A stretch of DNA of 64,000 nucleotides, from contig CALNBM010000015.1 in NCBI GenBank assembly GCA_937874195.1, forward strand, positions 15,282 through 79,281, given 5' to 3'. Positions 56,490-64,000 of the stretch are shown piece by piece (the stretch's first letter is position 1; each line of letters starts with the position of its first letter). The stretch comes from an uncultured Clostridia bacterium (GTDB lineage: Bacteria > Bacillota > Clostridia > Christensenellales > UBA1242). The notes below the pieces were generated by a model. The model was not told where the DNA came from, did not search any database, and was given only the letters and a program-made list of their open reading frames with translations. Made by a program: the position numbers and the translations under genes.

Positions 56490-57689
56490 GTGCTAGCATA
56501 TATTATACTGATTTTACTAATATGTTTTGATTTTCTTATTGAAAAATATTTTTTTAATTCAGAAGCAGACAAAAAAAAAGGAAATTCAAAAATTTATCTT
56601 TTAATAAAAAAATTAATTGAATTTAGAATTATAACTATTTCTGCATTAGTTTTTTTATCAACTTTTAAAGCATTAAGCGTTGGCTATGATACTAATAATT
56701 ATTATGAATATTATAGTAATTTTTTAAACGGAGAAGCAAATAATATAACACATTTCGAATTGGGTTTTAAGTGGCTAAACACTATATTTGCCTGGTTTAA
56801 ACTTGACTTTAGGGTTTTACTATTTGTTGTGTCTCTTTTCGTATCAATCACTTTTGTTACATTGATAAGAAAAATATCAATTAACAAATTCTTATCAATT
56901 TTTTTATATATTGCTTTAGGTATATTTGCACAAAGTTTAAGTGCAATAAGGCAAATAATTGCCATAACTATTATTTGCTATGTGATTATTGCTTTACAAA
57001 AAATTATGAATTGTCCTTCCAATGATAAGTTAAAATATAGAAATAATTTAATAAAGAACATATCAATAAGCGTATTTTTAATTTTAATTGCATCTCTCTT
57101 TCATAAAAGTGCGATTGTGTGTTTAATTCTTATTCCGTTTTCACTCATAAAACCAAAACCTAGCATTATTATCTTCTCTTTTTTGTCATGCATACTTTTA
57201 GGAATTTTCCTTCCTACTATTTTAATGATTATCGAAAAAACTATTTCACTAGATTATTACTCAAAATATTATATTGAATCTTTTGTAAATTATGTACAAG
57301 CGTCAGATTTATTAAACAATCTATATTCAATAGGTTTAGTTGCAATTTTTATCTTTTTATATATATTAAGAAATAAGGTCTTAGTTTTCGAAAATAATAA
57401 GGAAGAAAGATTATACGATTTCGCTTTATTTACATTTATGATAGTTCCTCTAATTAGAATAATAGGATTTTTATCAAATACTCAAGCACTACTTAATAGA
57501 CTTTCCATGTACTTTTTTCCAATTTTGATTTTACTTATTCCATTATTCCTTAAATCATTTAAGGTGAATAAAAAATTATCTGTTTTAACAACAATGGCTA
57601 TTTATTTAGGCGCTGGACTTTATATGTATTATCTATATGCTATCAAGTTTTCATGCGGTGTTGTACCTTATATAATTAATTTTTATTAA
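56490..57689 (+). CDS. EpsG-like polysaccharide polymerase
   Basis: 399-residue polytopic protein with about 10-11 helices. The early VGYDTNNYYEYY and ELGFKWLNTIFAWF segments are characteristic of the EpsG family of Wzy-like polymerases. It begins with GTG directly after the stop of the glycosyltransferase gene (TAAGTG), with AAGGGG upstream, so the two are coupled. It probably polymerises undecaprenyl-linked repeat units on the outer face of the membrane. Confidence 0.87.
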   Translation: MLAYIILILLICFDFLIEKYFFNSEADKKKGNSKIYLLIKKLIEFRIITISALVFLSTFKALSVGYDTNNYYEYYSNFLNGEANNITHFELGFKWLNTIFAWFKLDFRVLLFVVSLFVSITFVTLIRKISINKFLSIFLYIALGIFAQSLSAIRQIIAITIICYVIIALQKIMNCPSNDKLKYRNNLIKNISISVFLILIASLFHKSAIVCLILIPFSLIKPKPSIIIFSFLSCILLGIFLPTILMIIEKTISLDYYSKYYIESFVNYVQASDLLNNLYSIGLVAIFIFLYILRNKVLVFENNKEERLYDFALFTFMIVPLIRIIGFLSNTQALLNRLSMYFFPILILLIPLFLKSFKVNKKLSVLTTMAIYLGAGLYMYYLYAIKFSCGVVPYIINFY

Positions 57690-57703
57690 AAAAGTGAAGT
57701 AAA

Positions 57704-59188
57704 ATGCAAAATCACACAACAAAAAAAGCAAATTTAAAACTTAATATCATAATGGGAATACTAAATGCAGTAATTAATACTATTGTACCAATCTTATCCT
57801 TTATTTATGTAACCAGAAAACTAAGCGTTGATGGCTTTGGCATCAATCAATTTGCATATTCATTAGTTAATTATTTCGCTCTATTCGCAGCACTAGGAAT
57901 CCCGCTATACGCCAATAAGAAACTTTCTCAAATAAAAGATAATGCTACCGAATTTAGAAAAACATCATCTGAGTTATTTTTATTTAATTTAATTACAGCT
58001 ACGATAGTTTTTATAGCTTTCGTTTGTTGCATATTCTTTTTAGAAAAAACGAGTGTGAATCCTTTTATTTACTTAATATATGGTTTTATTATCTTTGGTA
58101 ACACTTTTGCAGTTGAGTGGTTTTATCAATCAACTGAGCAGTTCACATATATCACTATTAGAAATTTCTTTGTTAAGTCATTAACATTAGTAGCTTTTAT
58201 ATTATTTATAACTAAACCGAACGATTATATTTTATATGCGGTAATAACCACTTTTTCCACCCTTGCTTACGCTTTATTAAATTTTGTTAGATTTTTTAAA
58301 TCTGTTAAACCCACATTTAAAAATATCAATATAAAACAACATTTAAAACCAGTATTATATGTGTTTATTTTTAGTTTTACAATGTCGTTATATTTGTTTA
58401 TTGACAATATAATGATAGGATTTATCATTAAAGAAAACTTTGAATATACTGTAGGACAATATTCAGTAGCCACTAAAATACCTAGAAGTATAGCAACTAT
58501 TATTTCAACAATAAATATAGTTCTTATTCCAAGGTTATCTTACCATTTAGTAAAAAAAGATGAAGAAAAAGTTAAAAATATTCTTACTAATTCATTTTCA
58601 ATTTTATTTGCTTGGGGATTATCTGCTAGTGTTGGTATAATACTTTTAGCGGACAAAATAATCCCACTTTTTTGCAGTGTTGCATATTTAGATGCAATCG
58701 AGACTACTAAAGTGATTGCTGCAACTATTATATTTATAGTACTTATTGATTTTATTGGTATACAAATTTTTTATAACAACGGAAAAGCGTGGAAATCAAT
58801 TATTTCTTGTTTTACGGGAGCTATAATTCATATTCTGACAAGTGCCATTCTCATACCTAAATATTTTCATTTGGGCGCGGGAATTTCAAATTTGATTGGT
58901 ATTGTAGCAACACTTATCATGCAAATAATCATCGGATACAAAGATATGAATTTTAAAAAGTTTACATGGGACAATTTCGTTTCCCTCTTATCTGCAGTTG
59001 TTATGTATATTGGCATTATGATTCTTGATAAATATATTAAACTATCTACATTGTATAGTTTAATTGTGTTAGTATGCATAGGTATTCTCATCTATCTATT
59101 TTGTTTATTAATATTTAACCATAAATATTTTAAAATTGTACTAAAAGACATAATATCTAAAATATTTAAAAAAATAAGGAGCAATTAA
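57704..59188 (+). CDS. Flippase (Wzx/MOP superfamily)
   Basis: 494 residues with about 14 helices in polysaccharide-transporter order. The start NAVINTIVPILSFIYVTRKL and GINQFAYSLVNYFALFAALGI match oligosaccharide flippases. AGTGAAG lies before the ATG at 57704. It should move the lipid-linked repeat unit across the membrane between the glycosyltransferases and the polymerase. Its stop is followed immediately by the next gene's ATG. Confidence 0.92.
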   Translation: MQNHTTKKANLKLNIIMGILNAVINTIVPILSFIYVTRKLSVDGFGINQFAYSLVNYFALFAALGIPLYANKKLSQIKDNATEFRKTSSELFLFNLITATIVFIAFVCCIFFLEKTSVNPFIYLIYGFIIFGNTFAVEWFYQSTEQFTYITIRNFFVKSLTLVAFILFITKPNDYILYAVITTFSTLAYALLNFVRFFKSVKPTFKNINIKQHLKPVLYVFIFSFTMSLYLFIDNIMIGFIIKENFEYTVGQYSVATKIPRSIATIISTINIVLIPRLSYHLVKKDEEKVKNILTNSFSILFAWGLSASVGIILLADKIIPLFCSVAYLDAIETTKVIAATIIFIVLIDFIGIQIFYNNGKAWKSIISCFTGAIIHILTSAILIPKYFHLGAGISNLIGIVATLIMQIIIGYKDMNFKKFTWDNFVSLLSAVVMYIGIMILDKYIKLSTLYSLIVLVCIGILIYLFCLLIFNHKYFKIVLKDIISKIFKKIRSN

Positions 59189-60322
59189 ATGAAAGTAATT
59201 TATGCAAGATCTACAGCTATTTATAATGATTCAAGAGCAACAAAGGAAATAAAAGCGCTTTTAAAACATGGATACCATGTTACTGTACTTGCATGGGATA
59301 GAGAAGGAATTTCTGAAGATAAAATCAAAAATGTATTTAATTCAGACCTATTGAGTATTCATTTGTTTAAAAAAGAATTAAAGCATGGTTCTGGGATTAA
59401 AGGATTGTTTAAAACATTAAGCTTTTGCAGATGGATAAATAAAAATATCAAGATTTTAAGGAAAGAAACTAACATAGTGCATTTGTGTGATTTAGATACT
59501 GCCCTTTTCTCATATAAAACTATAAAAAAATTGAAATTAAAATTAGTTTATGATATTTATGATTATTATACCGATTCTAGAACATTTCCAAAACTAATCG
59601 AAACTTATCTAAGATGGAAAGAAAGTAAGATTATTGAAAGTAGCGATGCAACAATAATATGTACCGAACAACGAAAAGAGCAAATTGGAAAAGCTAAGTA
59701 TAACAAACTAGAAGTTATACATAATTCACCAGAGGACATATTAAACCAAATCAAGCCAGCTAAGTTAAAAGTACCAGAAAATTGCAAAATCATTACTTCT
59801 TTTATAGGAGTGCTTAGTGAAAATCGTCTCCTAGAAGAAATACTTGATAAAATTGATAGTCAGTCATCAAATGATATTTTTTGGATATTTGCAGGACAAG
59901 GAATGTATCGCAATAAAATTGAACAATTAGCTAGTCATAATAAAAATGTAATATATTTAGGTTCTTTGCCTTATAGCGAGGTATTAAGTATCGAACAGCA
60001 ATGCGACTTCTTATTTGCAACATATAATCCAAAAATAAAAAATCACAAATATTCTGCTCCCAATAAAGTATACGAAGCTATGATGCTAGAAAAACCCGTA
60101 ATAGTATGTGAGGAAACAGGCATTGATAAATTAGTCTTAGAAAACGGTATTGGATTAACCACTGACTATTCTGCAGAATCATTTTTTAACAAAATAGCTT
60201 ACTTGAAAGATAATCCCATAATTGCAACTGAAATGGGAAAGAAAGCTCGCAATTTATATAAAGAAAGTTTTAGTTGGGAAATCATGGAGTCTAGAATAAA
60301 AAAAATGTATGAAAAATTATAA
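59189..60322 (+). CDS. Glycosyltransferase, GT-B fold, atypical
   Basis: 377 residues. The Rossmann-type N-terminal half has VHLCDLDTALFSYK and the C-terminal half IASFIG-like strands plus SAPNKVYEAMMLEKPVIV. The usual E-x7-E catalytic pair is altered, with one Glu kept in VYEAM, as seen in distant GT4 members that transfer to polyprenyl-linked acceptors. AAGGAG lies eight bases upstream of the ATG. It belongs to the same operon as the flippase. The donor sugar, perhaps the product of the following 2-epimerase, is inferred only. Confidence 0.8.
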   Translation: MKVIYARSTAIYNDSRATKEIKALLKHGYHVTVLAWDREGISEDKIKNVFNSDLLSIHLFKKELKHGSGIKGLFKTLSFCRWINKNIKILRKETNIVHLCDLDTALFSYKTIKKLKLKLVYDIYDYYTDSRTFPKLIETYLRWKESKIIESSDATIICTEQRKEQIGKAKYNKLEVIHNSPEDILNQIKPAKLKVPENCKIITSFIGVLSENRLLEEILDKIDSQSSNDIFWIFAGQGMYRNKIEQLASHNKNVIYLGSLPYSEVLSIEQQCDFLFATYNPKIKNHKYSAPNKVYEAMMLEKPVIVCEETGIDKLVLENGIGLTTDYSAESFFNKIAYLKDNPIIATEMGKKARNLYKESFSWEIMESRIKKMYEKL

Positions 60323-60340
60323 AATTAAAGAGAGGTTCAA

Positions 60341-61438
60341 ATGAAAAAAATTATGTTAGTATTTGGCACAAGACCAGAAGCAATTAAAATGTGTCCACTT
60401 GTTAATGAATTAAAACAAAGAAAAAATTTAAAAACAATAGTTTGCGTAACGGGTCAACATAGAGAAATGTTGCAACAAGTGTTAGAGGTGTTTAATGTTG
60501 TGCCAGATTATAATCTGGATATAATGAAAGAAAAACAAACTTTGTATGATGTAACAATTAGTATTTTGGATAAAATAAAAGAAGTACTTGATAAAGAAAA
60601 ACCTGATATAGTGTTAGTCCATGGTGACACTTCAACAACTTTTGTTACTGCACTCGCTTGTTTTTATTCAAATATTTCAGTAGGACATGTGGAGGCTGGT
60701 TTAAGAACATATAATATAAACTCACCGTATCCAGAAGAATTTAATAGACAGGCTGTTTCAATTATTAGCAAATTTAATTTTTCACCCACTGAACTTTCTG
60801 CATTGAACTTAATTAAAGAAGGTAAAAATAAAGATACAATTTTTATAACAGGCAACACAGTAATTGATGCACTAAAAACCACTGTTAAAAAAAATTATCA
60901 TCATAGTGTTTTAGACTGGGTAGGAAATTCTCGTCTTATATTATTAACTGCTCATAGAAGGGAAAACCTGGGTGAGCCTATGAACAATATGTTTAAAGCA
61001 ATAAAGAGAATTGTTGATGAGTTTGCTGATATAAAAGTTATTTACCCAATACACATGAATCCTGTGGTAAGAGCCACTGCTGATAAAATTTTGGGCAATT
61101 GTGATAGAGTTAAAATTATAGAACCGCTTGGCATTATTGATTTTCATAATTTTTTATCAAAATCATATCTGGTGTTGACTGATAGTGGCGGTATTCAAGA
61201 AGAGGCACCATCGCTTGGAAAACCCGTACTGGTTATGAGAGATACGACTGAAAGACCAGAGGGCATAAAAGCAGGAACATTGAAGTTGGTTGGCACTAAT
61301 GAAGAAAAGATTTATGCTGAATTTAAAAAACTATTAAATGATAAAAAAAGCTATTTAAAAATGAGCAGAGCTTCTAATCCATATGGTGATGGGAACGCAA
61401 GTAAAAGAATTGCGGATATTTTAGAAATAAACCTATAA
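60341..61438 (+). CDS. wecB: UDP-N-acetylglucosamine 2-epimerase (non-hydrolysing)
   Basis: 365 residues converting UDP-GlcNAc to UDP-ManNAc. Conserved blocks: VFGTRPEAIKMCPLV at the start, VHGDTSTTFVTALA, VGHVEAGLRTYNINSPYPEE, LTAHRRENLGEPM, TDSGGIQEEAPSLGKPVLV and RDTTERPEGI. All are normal for WecB/MnaA, and length is typical. AGAGAGG precedes the ATG. It supplies ManNAc (or a derivative) for the glycan, and may also serve teichoic acid linkage synthesis. It ends the first transcription unit, with a separate promoter following. Confidence 0.95.
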   Translation: MKKIMLVFGTRPEAIKMCPLVNELKQRKNLKTIVCVTGQHREMLQQVLEVFNVVPDYNLDIMKEKQTLYDVTISILDKIKEVLDKEKPDIVLVHGDTSTTFVTALACFYSNISVGHVEAGLRTYNINSPYPEEFNRQAVSIISKFNFSPTELSALNLIKEGKNKDTIFITGNTVIDALKTTVKKNYHHSVLDWVGNSRLILLTAHRRENLGEPMNNMFKAIKRIVDEFADIKVIYPIHMNPVVRATADKILGNCDRVKIIEPLGIIDFHNFLSKSYLVLTDSGGIQEEAPSLGKPVLVMRDTTERPEGIKAGTLKLVGTNEEKIYAEFKKLLNDKKSYLKMSRASNPYGDGNASKRIADILEINL

Positions 61439-61491
61439 TTAACATATATTATTATAAGTTTTTATATTAAATACATTTTTCATTGTACTAA

Positions 61492-61520
61492 TTGACATTA
61501 TATATTTAAACTGCTAAACT
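61492..61520 (+). promoter_or_regulatory. Promoter of uppS
   Basis: TTGACA, 17-base spacer, TAAACT, 32 bases before the uppS ATG. It repeats both elements of the promoter at 54530, suggesting shared control. Confidence 0.7.
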
Positions 61521-61552
61521 ATCCCATATTATTTAAACGGAGTTTACTTTGT

Positions 61553-62257
61553 ATGACAAAGAACGAATTAAAAATACTACCCACCCATTTAGGGATTATT
61601 ATAGACGGCAACGGCAGATGGGCAAAAATGCGTGGATTATCTCGCTCACAAGGTCATATGGCGGGTTTTAAAAACCTTGAAGTTATTGTTAAAGAATGTT
61701 TTTATAAATATAATATACCTCATGTTAGCATATATGCTTTTTCAACCGAAAATTGGAAAAGACCAAAAAAAGAAGTTGACTATCTAATTAAAATTTTGAG
61801 GGAATATTTAGACGATAACTTTTCTGTTAAATATCCAAATGTAAAACTAAACATAATGGGCGACTACACAAAGTTTCCAGAAGATTTAGTTATTAAGGCA
61901 ACAGCAACTATTGAAGAAACAAAAAACAACACAAAATTTATTCTTAACTTAGGTATTAATTATGGCGGAAGAGACGAACTTTTATATGCCATCAATAATA
62001 TAATCAAAAAAGAAATCACGGAAGTTGATGCAAATATTTTAGAAAATCACTTATACACAAAAGGCCAACCACCACTAGATTTTCTTATTAGAACAAGCGG
62101 AGAACAACGGCTAAGTAATTTCATGCTTTGGCAAGTAGCCTATGCTGAATTTTATTTTCCTAAGGTTCATTGGCCAGCTTTTAAAAAGAAAGATTTGCTA
62201 GAGGCTTTACAAACTTATCAAAATAGAGACAGAAGATTTGGCGCGATAAAAGAATAA
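61553..62257 (+). CDS. uppS: Undecaprenyl diphosphate synthase (cis-prenyltransferase)
   Basis: 234 residues, typical length, making the C55 lipid carrier from farnesyl diphosphate and IPP. Catalytic motif IIIDGNGRWAKMRG (Asp18 in this numbering), the SxxGH helix, AFSTENWKRP, and the C-terminal RTSGEQRLSNFMLWQ are intact. The ATG at 61553 follows GGAG at about 11 bases. It normally sits with cdsA and frr; here it is placed with exopolysaccharide genes, either the only uppS moved or an extra copy for this glycan. Confidence 0.95.
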   Translation: MTKNELKILPTHLGIIIDGNGRWAKMRGLSRSQGHMAGFKNLEVIVKECFYKYNIPHVSIYAFSTENWKRPKKEVDYLIKILREYLDDNFSVKYPNVKLNIMGDYTKFPEDLVIKATATIEETKNNTKFILNLGINYGGRDELLYAINNIIKKEITEVDANILENHLYTKGQPPLDFLIRTSGEQRLSNFMLWQVAYAEFYFPKVHWPAFKKKDLLEALQTYQNRDRRFGAIKE

Positions 62258-62292
62258 TTTTTTATTTTATAGGCGCTGTTTGAGGAAGAAGC

Positions 62293-63543
62293 ATGGAACA
62301 AATAAGGGAATACTATAATAAATACAAATTTCAAGTTCATTTGGGAGTTTTAACATTTTTATTTTTAATAAACTGTTTTTGGGGTGAATTTGTTTTTGTG
62401 TCACTAGGGCTTGCAATTTTTTTGATTATTATTTCCACTTTTGAGGACGCATTTTCTATACTTGTTTTTTGTATTCCCTTTATATCTATAGCCAGTCCTT
62501 ATAGTTATTCGTTATATCTTGTTGGCGTTTTTACTTTCGTTGTAAAAGCTTATATTAAAATGTATGTTCATGATAAATTAAAACCTAGCAAGTATTTAAT
62601 TGCAACCTTGGTCATTTTTATATTATATCTACTTATCCCTTTCTCACCTTATAATTTAAATTTTTTCGTTAAGTTTGTTTGTTTAATACTTCTTTTCTTG
62701 CTTTTAAATATTTTTTTGAAATATAAAGATAGTATTCGTTTAAAATATAATGTTGGGATTCTTGCTATTTCTGTTTTCATATCTTCATTATTTTTATTTA
62801 CTTATCCTTTTTCTTTATATTTGCAAAACGAATTAACCTTTTATTATTCAGCAGGAATTCCGCGGTTCTCAGCCCTACTTCCTAATCCTAATCCGCTTGC
62901 AATGATTTGCCAAATAGGTTTATCTATTCTTGTTGCTTATATAATATCTAAAAAAGCTAAACCTATTGACTTTTGGTTTTTTATTATATTTGCTACTGTT
63001 GGAATATTAACAATGTCTAAAACCTTTATTATAGTTTTTACAATTCTTCTGATTATTCTTTTCTTCTATGCTCTTAACACCTCACCTAAAACTGCGCTGG
63101 TTGGCATATTTTCTATATTAGTTCCTCTTATTTTTATGCTGGTTTTAAAAAATGACTTTATTATGCATTATGTTAATCGATTTATAACTGGTTTCCTTAA
63201 AGATTTTTCTCTTACAAAAATTTTAAACATTATAACCACGGGAAGATATATGTTATGGATGGATTATATTAACTATTTAGTAGCCAACCCACTTGTTTTA
63301 ATCTTTGGGAGAGGACTTGGCGCAGGCTTAGTTTCATATGAAAGCCCTCATAACTTTTTTATAACTTTGATTTATAACATAGGTCTAATAGGTGTAGCAT
63401 TATTCGTACTTATTATAGTTGCAATTATTAGAGTATATCGAAAAAACTTCACGCAAAAATTTAACTGGGCAATTTTGATTCCATTTTTTGTAATTACACT
63501 AATTATGCTTGTTGAAGATTTCTTTTTATTTATTAGAGTATAG
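62293..63543 (+). CDS. O-antigen ligase/polymerase-like membrane protein
   Basis: 416 residues with about 11 transmembrane helices. The segment RFSALLPNPNPLAMICQIGL, a pore-side loop before a late helix pair (ITTGRYMLWMDYINYLV) and GRGLGAGLVSYESPHNFFITLIYNIGLIGV match the Wzy_C/O-antigen ligase (RfaL-like) family, with its key His in SPHNF. GAGGAAG precedes the ATG. It would be a second Wzy-like protein beside the EpsG-like one, perhaps a ligase to peptidoglycan or teichoic acid, or a polymerase for a different bond. Confidence 0.87.
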   Translation: MEQIREYYNKYKFQVHLGVLTFLFLINCFWGEFVFVSLGLAIFLIIISTFEDAFSILVFCIPFISIASPYSYSLYLVGVFTFVVKAYIKMYVHDKLKPSKYLIATLVIFILYLLIPFSPYNLNFFVKFVCLILLFLLLNIFLKYKDSIRLKYNVGILAISVFISSLFLFTYPFSLYLQNELTFYYSAGIPRFSALLPNPNPLAMICQIGLSILVAYIISKKAKPIDFWFFIIFATVGILTMSKTFIIVFTILLIILFFYALNTSPKTALVGIFSILVPLIFMLVLKNDFIMHYVNRFITGFLKDFSLTKILNIITTGRYMLWMDYINYLVANPLVLIFGRGLGAGLVSYESPHNFFITLIYNIGLIGVALFVLIIVAIIRVYRKNFTQKFNWAILIPFFVITLIMLVEDFFLFIRV

Positions 63544-63697
63544 TATTTAATTTATAATTTTTATTTCAACATGTATTTTTTAGATGTAAACTCGCTTTAA
63601 CAAAAAAAAGTTCATAAGCCGCTTTTAAGGTTATATTTTATCATATAATAAAATGCTCATCAAGCATGATAAATTGCTTTATATTTAAGCAAGCACA

Positions 63698-63726
63698 TTG
63701 ACAATTTGAATGATTTATGCTATACT
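63698..63726 (+). promoter_or_regulatory. Upstream promoter before tRNA-Gly
   Basis: TTGACA, exactly 17 bases, TATACT. Transcript start would be near 63733, about 160 bases before the tRNA. Confidence 0.7.
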
Positions 63727-63807
63727 AATATAGTTAAAAAATGCGTAATTAGATATGTTTTTATAAAAACCTATGAAATGATAAATTGTTTTTTTTAATT
63801 AATATTG

Positions 63808-63836
63808 TTGACATCGTTTGTATTTCATGATATTAT
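63808..63836 (+). promoter_or_regulatory. Proximal promoter of tRNA-Gly
   Basis: TTGACA, 17-base spacer, TATTAT (with an overlapping TATAAT 3 bases later), about 55 bases before the tRNA 5' end. Confidence 0.75.
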
Positions 63837-63890
63837 AATCATGCGTTTTGAAAAAATCGGTCTAATAGACTTAAGTGCAAAGCTATTTAT

Positions 63891-63964
63891 GCGGGCGTCG
63901 CATAATGGTAGTGCTCCAGCCTTCCAAGCTGGTAGCGTGGGTCCGATTCCCATCGCCCGCTCCA
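63891..63964 (+). tRNA. tRNA-Gly (TCC anticodon)
   Basis: Acceptor arm GCGGGCG / CGCCCGC, discriminator T and encoded CCA (63962-63964). Anticodon stem CCAGC/GCTGG with loop CTTCCAA gives TCC. T-arm GGGTCCGATTCCC, short variable loop. It reads GGA and GGG glycine codons. Confidence 0.96.
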
Positions 63965-63971
63965 TTGTGTA

Positions 63972-64000
63972 AAAAACGGCTTTATAAGGTCGTTTCTTTT
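63972..64000 (+). terminator. Rho-independent terminator after tRNA-Gly
   Basis: AAACGGC-TTTATAAG-GTCGTTT stem followed by CTTTT at the window edge, 9 bases after the tRNA CCA end. Confidence 0.75.

Larger units (their letters stand above)
63544..63890. other. Leader region of tRNA-Gly with two promoters
   Basis: About 350 bases. Promoter 1: TTGACA-N17-TATACT at 63698-63726. Promoter 2: TTGACA-N17-TATTAT at 63808-63836. Between them lies GTTTTTATAAAAAC with a nearby T-run (TTTTTTTT near 63790), so the first transcript may be short or partly attenuated. No ORF with a ribosome binding site was seen. Confidence 0.55.

Noticed and set aside
1..64000. Possible reassignment of UGA (alternative genetic code)
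   Set aside because: RF2 is present, and several genes of full family length (trxA, addB with ATGA overlap) stop at TGA. Tryptophan is encoded by TGG throughout.

Overview
The window looks like a chromosomal segment of a low-GC, Gram-positive-type bacterium, most likely an uncultured anaerobic member of the Clostridia/Firmicutes. This is inferred from a T-box-controlled pheST operon, AddAB in place of RecBCD, YugP-type metallopeptidases, DUF1540/DUF1858 proteins, an EpsG-type polysaccharide locus, and a thioredoxin next to a ferredoxin:thioredoxin-reductase-like protein. AT-rich DNA, AGGAGG-type ribosome binding sites and TTGACA-N17-TATAAT-type promoters fit this. The genetic code appears standard: several full-length genes end in TGA (addB, trxA and others), although TAA and TAG dominate.

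From 1 to 26 kb nearly everything is on the minus strand and housekeeping in character. It holds a partial unknown gene, tRNA-Ser, release factor 2 with an unusual decoding loop, an M23 peptidase, an ABC exporter, a thioredoxin/FTR-like pair, TtcA-like tRNA thiolase, cardiolipin synthase (plus strand), pheS-pheT with a complete T-box leader, an MFS protein, a membrane-anchored coiled-coil protein and addB-addA. From 26 to 34 kb lie short units on both strands: two unknown proteins, tandem YugP-like peptidases, L9, a TspO-like membrane protein, DUF1540, DUF1858, an SPFH/zinc-ribbon protein and a PRC-barrel protein.

From 34.6 to 51.4 kb is the most unusual block. A VirD4-type coupling ATPase and a TrbL/VirB6-like polytopic protein with a long charged tail are on the minus strand. 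Divergent from them is a giant (about 3,700-residue) secreted, C-terminally membrane-anchored, Ig-like repeat surface protein. No relaxase, VirB4, integrase or oriT is visible, so this may be a type IV-secretion-derived or surface-contact module rather than an ordinary conjugative element. Just downstream is a Rho-like protein with the Rho N-terminal and RNA-binding domains but a degenerate ATPase domain lacking the P-loop.

From 54.5 to 63.5 kb runs a plus-strand exopolysaccharide/capsule locus: initiating sugar transferase, two glycosyltransferases, EpsG-like polymerase, flippase, UDP-GlcNAc 2-epimerase, undecaprenyl diphosphate synthase and an O-antigen ligase/polymerase-like protein. Together they could make the lipid carrier, load, extend, flip and polymerise a surface glycan. 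The window ends with tRNA-Gly and its terminator. Several non-coding structures are notable: a four-copy repeat, a 61-bp tandem duplication, a TGAG microsatellite carrying a stop codon, and a long-range inverted repeat.
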